Of a stretch of 35,545 nt of DNA, positions 1 to 11,500 are shown piece by piece. Under the pieces are notes generated by a model. That model made no database searches. It was not told where the DNA came from and saw only the letters and a list, made by a program, of their open reading frames with translations. Every line of letters begins with the position of its first letter. The stretch's first letter is position 1. The DNA lies in IMG/VR virus record IMGVR_UViG_3300013094_000141, positions 1 through 35,545 of that record; one strand, written 5' to 3'. Both the position numbers and the translations under genes were made by a program. This stretch comes from a virus.

Positions 1-2516
1 AATGTTTGTGTCGCAGTTGCTAGCGTACTAATAACACCGCTTCCATTAATTCCTATAGTTGAATTATCAACTTTAACTCCGCCTAATACTGTAGTCGACG
101 CTGTAGGTAATATGTAAGAATTACCACCTTGGTTAATTGCTGTTACAACTCCGTTATTAATAACAATCGTTGTACCGTCAATTTTAACGCCACCTAGCGT
201 ACTTTGGCTAGCTGTAGGTAGGGTATAATTTGCTGAAATTACCCCTGTTCCTGCGTTAATAGTAATTGACGTTCCGTCAATTTTAACGCCACCTAGCGTA
301 CTTTGGCTAGCTGTAGGTAGGGTATAGTTGGTATAGTTAGATCTAATAATTCCATTACTAATACTAATAGTAGTTCCGTCAATTTTAACCCCGCCTAGTA
401 CTGAGGTGCTTGCTGTTGGAAGTGTGTAATTTGAATTTGCAGAAATAACACCTAAACCATCAATACTAATTGTTGTTCCATCAATCTTAACACCGCCCAA
501 TACTGTATTACTTGCTAAAGGTAATGTATAAGGAGTTGCTGGATATAATGTAAACACCCCAGAGCTAGGATTGTAAGTTAATGTAGCAGTTGCACTAGAT
601 GCCGCGGTTGCCGCACTCACGCTAGAAGCCTGCAAAGGTGTATATCCTAATGCTCCTGTTATATCACTTAATTGATGATATGGAGTATAACCTAATGCCG
701 CTGTTACCTGTTGTCCTGTAATAGCTGTTAAGAACGCACTTAGATTAGGAGGTGTGTATGTAAATTGTCCAAAAGATGGATTGTAACTTAGCGCACCGCC
801 ACCACTAGGTAAATTTGTTTGTACTGTAAAGGATGCTAACTGTGCCCCAGGAGCACTAATAACACCGTTTCCGTTAATAACAATACTAGTACCGTCTACT
901 TTAACGCCGCCCAAAATAACAGTTGTGGCTGTTTGTAAAGCAAAAGATCCAGTTGTTACACTAATTGTACCATCTGCTGAAATTCCAATACCTGCACCAA
1001 TTTTAACACCGCCTAACTGTGTGAAAGTTGCTGTAGATGCACTTAGTGTAACGTCATTAAGATTAGCGAGAGCTTGCCATGATCCACCGTGTGCAAAATA
1101 TAATCTACCATCAGTGTCACTCATGCTAACTGCACCAGCTACAGTTGATGCTGTAGGGAATGTTCCTTGACTTGGATAATAAAAAGGAACAATATTATTT
1201 GTTGTTGCGGCCGATATTTGTCCTGTTACATTTAATAGTCCGCCAACATTTAATGTATTAGATACTGTACTAATGATCGACTGGTTATAATTAGTCGTCC
1301 AAGGAGTTGCTACTTGATAAGAAGCTGTAACATTTCGATAAGTCGAATCTGCTGGTGTTCCTGGAGGGACTACATTAATTACCCCGCCCATTTGAGGATG
1401 AAGTGAACACTGATAATATAAAATATTAGGAGCATCGACAGGAACCGTCCAACTTATTAAACCTGTGTCAGTTCCGTTATTGGTAACTCCGTTATTATAA
1501 GCGTTTCCTGTTCCGATACTCGGTTGTGTTTTAATATAAAACGGGTTGCCGGTGGCGGCAACCTGAAACTTATAAGTATCCCCACTTACAACATAAATTG
1601 AAGCATTGTTTGCTCCATTCATTACATACGCTTGTGTACCAAGATTTGTAACAATAAATGTAGAATTATTAGCCGCTCCTTGAACTACTGTGTTGTATTG
1701 CGCTGGAATTCCAGGATTCCATGCTACATTAAATTGCCCTGCATTTGCGCCGGATGTGATCGGTGTAGCCGCAATGATTTGTGAAGTATAAGTCGATGCA
1801 ACATCGGAATATGAAAACGGTCCTGTAATTGAAATTGTAACTCCTACTAGATCGTTAGCAAAGTGCAATCCAGGAAGCATTGCTATAATTCCTTCTGTAA
1901 ATTTCCAGCTGGCAGTTTGTGGGTTTCCCACTGTGCCATTTACAGCATCGCCTACGATAGATATTGTATTAGAAGTATTTGATACCAACGGACCGTGTGT
2001 TAATTGTAATGTACCATCTGGTAAAGAATAAAAATTATTACTATCTAACTTAATACCGCCCAATGTAGAAAGAGTAGCTGTAGTTAAAGGTGTTGCTACC
2101 CCGCTTAATACTCCGTTTTTATCAATAGCTAAATTGTTACCTACAATAATACCACCAAGGACACTACTTGATGCGGTGTTTAAAACAAATGAATTTTGTG
2201 CGCTAATGGTGCCATCCGACGTAATACTAATATTAGCACCTATCTTAACACCGCCTAACCTCACACCTGTAGCAGTATTAAGAATAAATGTTAGTCCCGG
2301 GTCTCCCTTTGCTCCCTGAGCCCCTTGAGGACCTTGCGGGCCAACATCTCCCTGAGGACCTTGTGGCCCTTGTAAACCTTGCGGACCTATTGGACCAGTT
2401 AAGTTATCTGATAAAAACTTATAGGTTAGTTGTTTTGATTGTCCGTTATCTACAACTAAAAACGTCGATGCGTTTGATAATTGAGTTATAACTGGTAATT
2501 GCGTAATTTTTGTCAT
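1..2516 (-). CDS. Collagen-like tail/baseplate fibre protein, 3' end outside window
   Basis: The reading frame starts with ATG at 2516 and stays open for 838 codons to the window edge, so the C-terminus is missing. Residues 41-74 are eleven Gly-X-Y triplets (GPQGPQGDVG type), a collagen-like triple-helix stem. Around them are about ten copies of a repeat with core LGGVKIDGT followed by an Ile-rich strand and GVIS; three lie early (residues 85-170) and the rest in the last 300 visible residues. This is the kind of beta-structured trimeric shaft seen in phage fibres. Residues about 303-384 form a cupredoxin-like domain. The gene sits just after the giant structural gene (stop TAA at 2520-2522), with an AAGGTG ribosome site inside the 3' end of that gene. 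An adsorption or baseplate fibre is the likely role; the exact T4 counterpart (gp12 or gp37 type) cannot be given. Near-identical repeats make it prone to slippage and recombination. Confidence 0.85.
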   Translation of the reverse strand, partial: MTKITQLPVITQLSNASTFLVVDNGQSKQLTYKFLSDNLTGPIGPQGLQGPQGPQGDVGPQGPQGAQGAKGDPGLTFILNTATGVRLGGVKIGANISITSDGTISAQNSFVLNTASSSVLGGIIVGNNLAIDKNGVLSGVATPLTTATLSTLGGIKLDSNNFYSLPDGTLQLTHGPLVSNTSNTISIVGDAVNGTVGNPQTASWKFTEGIIAMLPGLHFANDLVGVTISITGPFSYSDVASTYTSQIIAATPITSGANAGQFNVAWNPGIPAQYNTVVQGAANNSTFIVTNLGTQAYVMNGANNASIYVVSGDTYKFQVAATGNPFYIKTQPSIGTGNAYNNGVTNNGTDTGLISWTVPVDAPNILYYQCSLHPQMGGVINVVPPGTPADSTYRNVTASYQVATPWTTNYNQSIISTVSNTLNVGGLLNVTGQISAATTNNIVPFYYPSQGTFPTASTVAGAVSMSDTDGRLYFAHGGSWQALANLNDVTLSASTATFTQLGGVKIGAGIGISADGTISVTTGSFALQTATTVILGGVKVDGTSIVINGNGVISAPGAQLASFTVQTNLPSGGGALSYNPSFGQFTYTPPNLSAFLTAITGQQVTAALGYTPYHQLSDITGALGYTPLQASSVSAATAASSATATLTYNPSSGVFTLYPATPYTLPLASNTVLGGVKIDGTTISIDGLGVISANSNYTLPTASTSVLGGVKIDGTTISISNGIIRSNYTNYTLPTASQSTLGGVKIDGTSITINAGTGVISANYTLPTASQSTLGGVKIDGTTIVINNGVVTAINQGGNSYILPTASTTVLGGVKVDNSTIGINGSGVISTLATATQT
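175..326. repeat. 53-bp perfect direct repeat within fibre gene
   Basis: Bases 175-227 and 274-326 are identical over 53 bases and lie 99 bases (33 codons) apart, so both copies are in the same frame. They encode the fibre unit YTLPTASQSTLGGVKIDGT. Neighbouring units are similar but have drifted. This points to recent duplication or gene conversion between fibre repeats; deletion or gain of one unit would keep the frame. Confidence 0.95.
1365..1610 (-). other. Cupredoxin-like domain in the fibre protein
   Basis: Residues about 303-384 of the fibre protein read like a small Greek-key domain: GDTYKF, then NPFYIKT (Asn324), then YNNGVTNNG, WTVP, and YYQCSLHPQMGG. The last piece places Cys370, His373 and Met376 as C-x2-H-x2-M, resembling the Cys-His-Met loop of type 1 copper proteins. 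The position where related domains often have the first His (HPFYIKT type) is Asn324, so a complete copper site is not certain. The giant upstream protein has a divergent copy. Confidence 0.6.
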
Positions 2517-2519
2517 TTG

Positions 2520-5500
2520 TTATTCACCTTCAAGTGGACTTCCATCTTCTGCTTGTAGCTCGCCGTCTGTTTCAAGTGTGATCACTAGATCGCCACCATA
2601 GTACGAATCGTCTGGTATATCTGCAGGACTTTCGCTCAAGAATCTAATTACTGGGCTATCTGTAATTTCTTGCATGCTTAATCCAGGAACTTCTTGATAT
2701 AACTGTGTACCTTGTCGTTGGAAAACAGCTAAAGCTAGATTAGGTTCCACACCGTTAACAATATTTAACCGTAATTCAGCTCGATCCACAATTTGTATAT
2801 CTTGATATGTTTGAACTATAGTGGTTCCTGTATATGCAGGAATTAATTCTTTATGAGTAATATTTGTAGAGGTTGTAACTGAAATTGATCCAGGAGTTGA
2901 TCCAGATAATACCGCATAGGAAATTACAATCAACCCGTTTCCGCCCGCACCTGTTTGTGCGGTCCCCCCAATATTTGTATTGGTTCGGTGGATGCCACCT
3001 CCACCTCCTCCGCCGGGTAAAGCTCCGTTTCCACCTTTACCGGTTGGACCATAGGAATAACTAGCATTTAACCCACTATCGCCACCACTGCCGCCACCTA
3101 TATTAATAATAGATCCTGCAATTGATGCTGTTCCAATAAAGGAATTCGTAGTTGCTGTCCCATTAACTCCATATAACCCATAACCCGAAGTACTTGGACC
3201 GTTTGGGCCGCCAGCGCCTCCGCCTCCGCCAAATTTTACTACAGCGGTGTAACCTGTTAAACTAGCAACATAGCTGGTATTTGAATTACCAGACATTGTC
3301 ATTGTAGAATGTCCAGAGCCTAATGCGCCAACATGACCGGTGCCTGGAGTTCCACTACTGCCTCCACCTCCTCCTGTAGCATATACGTAAACAGCACCAG
3401 AAGTAGATGTTGTGTCTCCAAAAATAGTAGTGCCACCATCGTTTGATGTGGCAGAAACATATTGCTGTGCAGGAGCAACCGTAGGTGTTCCAATTAATGT
3501 CCCATCACCGCCTTTTCCTACTACAAAACTTACTATAGAATTAGCAGACTGAGGAATATTAGCAATGGCCGCATATCCGCCGCCGCCGCCACCGGTGGAT
3601 CCTACAGATTCATCACCACCGGATCCACCCCCTCCCCAAATTTCAACTATATTAACAGCACTAAAATCATTAGGAAGGGTAAATGTTGTTCCAGAATTAA
3701 TATCTAATATAATAGATTTCCATTTACCAACACGAGACAGATATGGTGCAACCGTAATTGTTGTTGAACTAGTTGTTATCGCCCCAGTAGTTGTTGTTAA
3801 TGTCTTAGTGAATGTATTGCGCTGAGCATAATTGTTTGTTCCTTGAACAATATTAAATTCAGGTTGTACGATACTATCACTTGAAATTCCAATGCTGTTT
3901 GTACTTGAAGAATCAAATGTAACATTACCATCATGTTGTGTAACGTTTGACAAGTTTCCAACCAATGCACCTGTGGCTGTGAATACTGCGTATGCTTCGC
4001 CATTTGGAATTTGACTTATTGTAATTTGTGTAGTTGCTGTATAAACTGCCTTAACGTAATATAATTCAGTAGTTAATAAATTACCAAACCCGTTTCCTGT
4101 AAATGCAATAGGAGTATTTGGTACAATCCCTTTTACTGTATCGAGGTTTAAATAATTTCCATCACCAACAGTTCCGCTAACATTAACAAATGGTGTTACT
4201 ACAGTTGGTTTTAATAATTTACGTCCACCATAATATACTTCTATTGTATCTGTTTCGGCAGGTACAGGTCTTCCATATATATCATCTGTGGTATTTGCAA
4301 GATTAATATCACTTAATACATAAGTCGAAGCACCAGATGTTATAAATTTTTGTATTTTTGTACTTTCATTTACGTTGATTGTTTGATTAGCACTTTGATC
4401 TATAACTTTTGCTCCAGCATTATAGGCATTCTTAGCACCGGTACCTAATGTTCCGCGGCGTAATTGTCCTAAAATATTTCCGCTGATAGTAAAGTATTCA
4501 ATACGTTCTCCAAAGATGTAAATCACTCCGGGTAGATTTAATTGTGTATTTGGTTTAGATAATACTGAACCATCCTCAACATAAATGTAAACATCGGCCA
4601 GCTGTAGAGGTTGTGCTAGGTAAGTAGAATTTGCAGAGCTCAGGCGTTTATATCCTGTTCTACCTAAAATATCTGTAAACATTCTATAACCTAATGCCCC
4701 TATGTATGCAGATGTACTCATGCTCATAATTACTATAACGTCATTGTTAGACTGATAGTATTTAGGTAAAATTTTTACGGTAACTCCATCTGGTTCTACT
4801 GTAAAATCTATATTTGTAATTAATGTAGCGCCGTTGTATTCAACCCAAATATAATTTGTGTCAAATACAGGACGCTGAATTACATAGGTGTTAGCAGGAT
4901 TACCGTTGAACTTTTCTTTTCTAATGTGACTACCATCATGGTTGGTAAAACTAATAATTCTTATAGTATCATTTGAACTACGAGGTACGCTGATAGTTTG
5001 TGAAAGGAATAATTGATTAGCTTCTATTAGATAATCATAATTGCTATCTAATACCGTAATTGCCAATGCATCACCTGTTTTAATAACTCCGGGCGTAACT
5101 GAGATAAAGTTTTGTTGATTGTTAATTGCATTTTGTATTTTTGCAATATTTTCATCAACAATAGTCAATTGCGCATTTAGATTTGCTAAAGAATTAGTTA
5201 AAAGAGTATAGTTAGCTGTACCAGTTGATATCACCAATAGTTCGCTTTGTACATTACTAATGTCAGTAGTTAAGGTATTTCGATATGCTTGTTGTTCTAC
5301 AAAAGCTGTTGAAATATTAGAAGATTGATTTCCAAGGAAAATTTCTCCTTGGGGTTGATCCATAACATAGTCAATACCGTATTGTAACAAATCACCGTTA
5401 CGATACACTTCTAGGTGAGCTACGTCAATAATGCCTCTATTGTATTGTATTTCTTGACGAATAGAGAATTGAGTTTGTCCTTCTTCAACAATATAATAAA

Positions 5501-8500
5501 CTGTTTCAGGCGGAATTAATCTTACTCCATTGTATTCAACTATAACTTGGCTGTGATAAGGTTTTGCTGAACCCGGAGGTTGCTCTAATGTAAAAATGTT
5601 GCCTGAAGGATTTTTAATTATTTGTTCATACACTTCACTGTAGGCCTTATGTGGTTCATTAAAGAACCATGCTTGAGTAAAGTTGATTGCGGCGGGGTTG
5701 GCAATACTAATGCTCGGTTTAGCTATTGAAAGTAAGGCACGCGGTGTATCTGAACCACTGCTTTCATCGGCTGGAGTTAACATCCATCCATTGATTGCAA
5801 TAATAGCTGTATTAGGAATATATGTTTTTGCCCATTTGGTTCCATCAATTGGATGGGTAAATTGGTTATCTGTGAATAGTTGAACATGTGTAGCATCTAT
5901 AAATTTAGCAAATGATGCTCCATTTAATAGTCCTAAACCAGTATCATTAATAATCACTGCGGTGCCATCACCAGAGTTAGTTGATGTACTCAACTGTAAA
6001 GTAATTGGAGATCCGTAGTTTGTAATATTCACAATCGTAGCTGTTGTTGCCTTGGAAACAGGTAATCCATTAACAGTAACATAAACATCTTTAATGTCTG
6101 TATAGGCCGCAGAGCTTATAATATTAGTGTAAGGATTGGCATTAACATCGGCCTGCTTGTCGAGCAATCCAACTCCGCCAGTTTCAATACAGCTAATGCT
6201 TAACCAACCGGGGCCTGCTAGCGGTGTTACCAATCCTAAGTATTGATTACTAATATCAATTAGATAATCGGTACCATGATGCAATGGAGTGTTGTTTGCA
6301 ATTACAATATAAGAACTAGTATTTTGTCCTCGTGTAATTGGGAATGATTGTGTTACTCCATCTAACTGGTATCTATAAGTTTTAATTAGTGGAGAAGATT
6401 CCGGTAACTGAGTATACACGTTAATTGCAATACTATCTTGTACTTGTCCAGGAATCATTTCTTCCGGTGCATAGGCCGCATTGGCACTAATAAATGAATC
6501 ACCGTCAACTACAATTTCAGCGGGGTTAACACCTAATGTAATTGCGGGGTTGTAATCGGCACCAGATAATAATGTATCAAGACTGTACTCATCACTAGGA
6601 AGAACTGTACCATCATCTGTTATATCACGGAAAGTAACTAGGTTATCCGTAGTAGTACTAAAAGCAGTTAACGGTACAAAAATTGTGCCTGTTGAACCTG
6701 CGGCTAGTGTTATCGTGGCAGTTGTAGCTGTACTATTTGGCAATATTGTGAAATTTGTAATTCTAGTATTGTTCAAATAAGCTGTAATTGTTGCTGTAGA
6801 ATTTACAGTATAAGGAATTGGAATTTCAATTTTTCCATAACTTCTAGCAGTAATTTCTCCCAGAACACTTTGTATCTTCAACTGAACTTCTGTTAAATTA
6901 TTTTGATCTATAGACAACTGTGTTGTAACTGATGTATACTCAGGGTTACTAACTTGTTCTGGTCCGAGACCTGTATTAACAATTATTGTGCTAGGTATAG
7001 TTGGCAACAATGCATTTAGTGTTTGAATCGCACTGGCTAAAACTGCTTGTTGATTTTCTAAATCTGCCAACTCAGAATTTAAAAATACAAGTTGATTACT
7101 CTGATTGCTTTGAGGATTTAAAACTGTAGCAAAATTTGTTGTTTGTTGGAAATTATCCCAACTTGTTGACCAATAAGGTAATGTATCCCACCCGCCTGAA
7201 AAACTGTAAGGCAACGTGTCTATTTTTACTCCCGGATACTCTAAGCCACTCATTAGTAATGTACCGGTATTGCCTGGCATACCACTTGTTGGCTCATAGT
7301 AATCTTGCATTCTATCAAACGCATTATAAAGTTCAATATGTTTAGGATAGATAATTTTTACTAAAACATCAGGTGCTGGGATAGTAGATAAAACTAATAT
7401 TGCCAATTTCTGTTTATAGTGAGCCATTGGATATGTGGTAGTATCTACAACATTGTATTCAATTGAGTAAGAATCAACTAATTGAAAAACTCCATTTACA
7501 TATAAACTAATTTGTGCTTTATCTGGTGTAGGAACCCATGTTAACGGAAAATGGTAAGTTACACCGTCTCCATAAAACACATCCTGATATTTGCGGGTAT
7601 AACCTACCGACGAATCATTAGGAAAGTTTGGTAATCCAATTTCTCTACCTTTTGAAATTCTATCAAATTTAATTTCAACTTTAGTTGATCTAACTAGATC
7701 ATTATAAAGTTGTGCATATACTCTTGCAGGTGTATTTGCACCTCCACCGCCTTGTAGTATAACGGTAGGTGTAGCAGAATATCCGCTTCCGCCGTTTGTT
7801 ACTTCAATACTAGAAATACTACCTTTAGAAATATAAGCTACTGCTGTAGCTCCTTTACCCGGATCTCCAGCGGCAGGAATGATAGTAACTGTTGGAGGAT
7901 TAGTATACCCACTACCTGGGTCAGAAATTATAATTTCTCCCACAGAATATGAATAATTTTGGAACCATGTTTTCCAAGGTTGTAATGTTAGCTGGCTGTT
8001 TCCAAATCCAACTGTTCTGAATCTTGTTTGTAATGAATCCCAATATGCCGGTAAATCATAATCGCCAATAAATGTAGAACTTACATCTGTACTTGTATAA
8101 TTTACTGTAAAATTACGAATTTTTGTGTGGTATGGTTTAACTTCGTTAATATAGTCTTCATAAAAACTACTGTCTTGAAGTTTGTATGTAGGACGTTGAT
8201 CTAGAGCACCAGCATGATTTGTAACTCCAATAAACGCAGTTTTAAATGCCCAATCTAAATTCTTTTGTTCGCTTAACGCATATTTTACTGCTTTTAAGAA
8301 TGTTAAATTCCAATATACCGCAAGGTCGTTTATAAACAGATCATCCTTAACAGATATTAAAATATTTCTTAGTTCTTCATCCGCTGATTGGTCCCATTCT
8401 GTTTGGTCAAACGCCGTTATTTCATCAAATGCATATGGATCATTTTTTAATGACCATAAAGTACTTAAGAATTGAATAGTTCCGTTTTCGCTAACCATTA

Positions 8501-11500
8501 CGTCCCAATTAGGACTAAATGTTCCTGTAGTTGTTCCGGGAGGAGTTCTACGTAAAATTAAATATCTTCCATCTCCTGAATTTTTTACTTTAACATAATT
8601 GCCTTCTGGAATAGATAATAAAATATCTAATTCATAGGTAGAGTCAACTGTAGCAACAACTGGTTGCAATGAATTATATGTTGGATCATACCAATTTGTA
8701 TATTTCCAGTATTGTGAAGTATCGTAAGATTGTGTTCTTATCTTAATCCAGTTAGACAGTTTAGCATTCCATTGATATATAGCCCATTGATTAAGACTAT
8801 CTGTATCTACCAACACCACCACACAGAATGGTCTTATTGACGCTGTGGTCCCGGGTGTATATCCAGAACCTGGATTAATTATTTTATAACCAATAACTTC
8901 ACCGAGTGCATTGCAGATTGCTTGAGCAACTGCTCCGGTTCCCTTGCCATTAATTGTAATATAAGGAGGATTTGATGAACTATATCCCGAACCAGGATTG
9001 CCTATTTTTAATCCTTCAATTGCACCATTAGAACTTACTAAGACAGACGATATTGTTGCCTGCTCAAAATATTTTGTATCTATTTGATTTAATGAATATA
9101 AATCTTCTACTACTTGATCATATAAAGATAATGACGTAGATGGCAATGGTTCTTTTGCACTAATATTTGCAAAATTTTTAATTCCTGTAGTTAGATTTAC
9201 AGCCAACACACTATTGATATATTCAAATATATTTGCAAGAGCAGATAATCTGTTTACAAACAGACTTTGACGAGGTAATACTGTTACGCCATATTGTAAT
9301 CTGTTAGGTAGTGTTGGGTCCGGAACTTGGTTACCGACGCTATCTGTTCCTACCAAGCTGTCAATTAATTTTCTTGACAACATAGTATTTGGTAGACTTG
9401 TGGGATTACCTTCTTCAATTAATAACCATTCTGTATGACGAGGAACTGTGTTACCAATTGAATCCATTTCAACATGTAGATGAATTTGATCTGAAATCAA
9501 ATCAGGTTTAAGATTTACTAGTGCTATACTATCTGGTGCTTGGAAAGTAATATACTTAACACCCTGTGCGCTAGGATTAGCGATCAGTTGCGCTGTAGAA
9601 TATGCACTAATTTGTCTTGTTGGAATATTAGGAACTATTGTTTTATTTTTTACCCAATAATAATAAACATTAGTAAATGCATTGGTTATTGCATTATAAA
9701 CTTGTTTGACCGAAACTACACTATTATCAGGGAACTTAGGTTGTCCGCTAATTCCTTCCGATAATCCGTCGGGTGTATCTGCCAGCGATGCCCACTGGCT
9801 TGGTAGATAATGTGTACCTACCCATTCGTAAACATCAATTGTGCTTCCTGGGAACATACCGTTCCAGTTATTTTTACGATAATCTGCATTACCTTGTTCG
9901 TACCACACAAATTTTACAGTAGATAGATCCCACCATAGTTCACCTACGTGGTCGTCGATCCAGTTAATATTACTATTAACTACAACACCACTTACACCTA
10001 AACTGTAAACAGCAGGGTCAAACATTGTTTTGTAAGATAATTCTTGATCAGCTTCGCCTGAGATTTTTCCTTTCACAGGATCAATTATTTCTAAATAATC
10101 TTTTACTTGCTCAGTAAAATCATTTAGTGTATATGCACGATTAATTCTTGTTAAATCAATCATGTCAGTTTGTTCTCTTAATTTTTGCCAAGATTTAACT
10201 GTTGTGTCATTTTCAGCAAAAATAACTATTTCTCCACCTTCGTGTCCATTAAAATCAATGACTCCAGGTGCACCGACAACAATAGCAGAATCTGTAATGA
10301 TTGTAGAGGTTCCAAACTTAGGAAGATCAGCAGAGCTAGCTGGAATTAATTCTTGTCCAAATGCAAATTTAGTATTAAATCTATTATATACAAAAGCATT
10401 ACCTGAATCATTAACAGATGAATAAATTTTTGTTGAATTTGAATCAAACGTAGTTGGATTTGGTCGAAGAGGAGATGTATCATCTAGTTGATATGCAACT
10501 CCGCCAATTTTAGCTTGTGTGTATGTATCAAATGTTGCACGAGAACCTAAAATTGTACCTGATGATGAAATGACTAAAGTATCAGCCGTTGCATCCATAG
10601 AAATAAATGACCCAAAATCTCCGGTGTCACTCAAGTTTGGAATTCTAATGTCTTGCAATGGAACATATACTCCATTTGTAAGAGTCGCAATAACTACTGC
10701 ACCCGTAGCGCCGATTAAATTAGATGTAGCATTAGGAACTGTTATAGCTAGATAACTTCCGTCTGCCGACATTACTACTTGTGTACCTATTTGATGATTT
10801 GTGGTAAAATAAGGTCCTGTTGGATTAGAAGGGGTACCATACCCTAACGCATTATTAATATCTGCCGCTTGGATGACTTGTACACCTGTATATTCTCCGT
10901 TCGCATATTGATAGATTGCAACTGCACCTGTGTCATTTGCATAACCAGGAGCACCAACCGCTACATAACTTAAATCAGCGGATCCAGAAATATTATTACC
11001 AAATTTTGATCCAGCACCAAATGTAATTGAATTTATTGTAGTTGGTAATGTTGTAGTTGCAGGAACTGTTACCGTTGTAGTTGTTCCTGTAGTAACATTG
11101 AATACATAAACATTATGTTCTCCAGGAGCTCCAACTAATACCCTCGGTGAAGACTGTTGCTGTACTGCGATTGAAGTTCCAAATAATCCGCTGTTAACTG
11201 GATTGCCGCTAGCCAATACTGCAACTGTAACTGGTGTTGGGACCAAATTAATTATTTGTACTGTGTTAATTTTAACTAGGCCAGTATTATCAATTGAGTG
11301 TTGAGTAGATCCGGCTACTCCTGCAAATGTAGGCTGTCCGCTAACTATTTTCAAGAATGGATAGCTGACTCCTGGGGCTCCAACAAATATCAAATTATCA
11401 ATGGGCTCATATGCTATGCTTGTTCCAAAATTTGCAGGAATATTAGAATCATAATAAGTGTTTGAATCATTTAATCCGTAGCTGACTATTGAATCTAATT

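Noticed and set aside
1-330. CRISPR-like or regulatory repeat array
   Set aside because: The repeats are in frame and encode the LGGVK fibre units; the spacing is in whole codons and the intervening sequence is coding.
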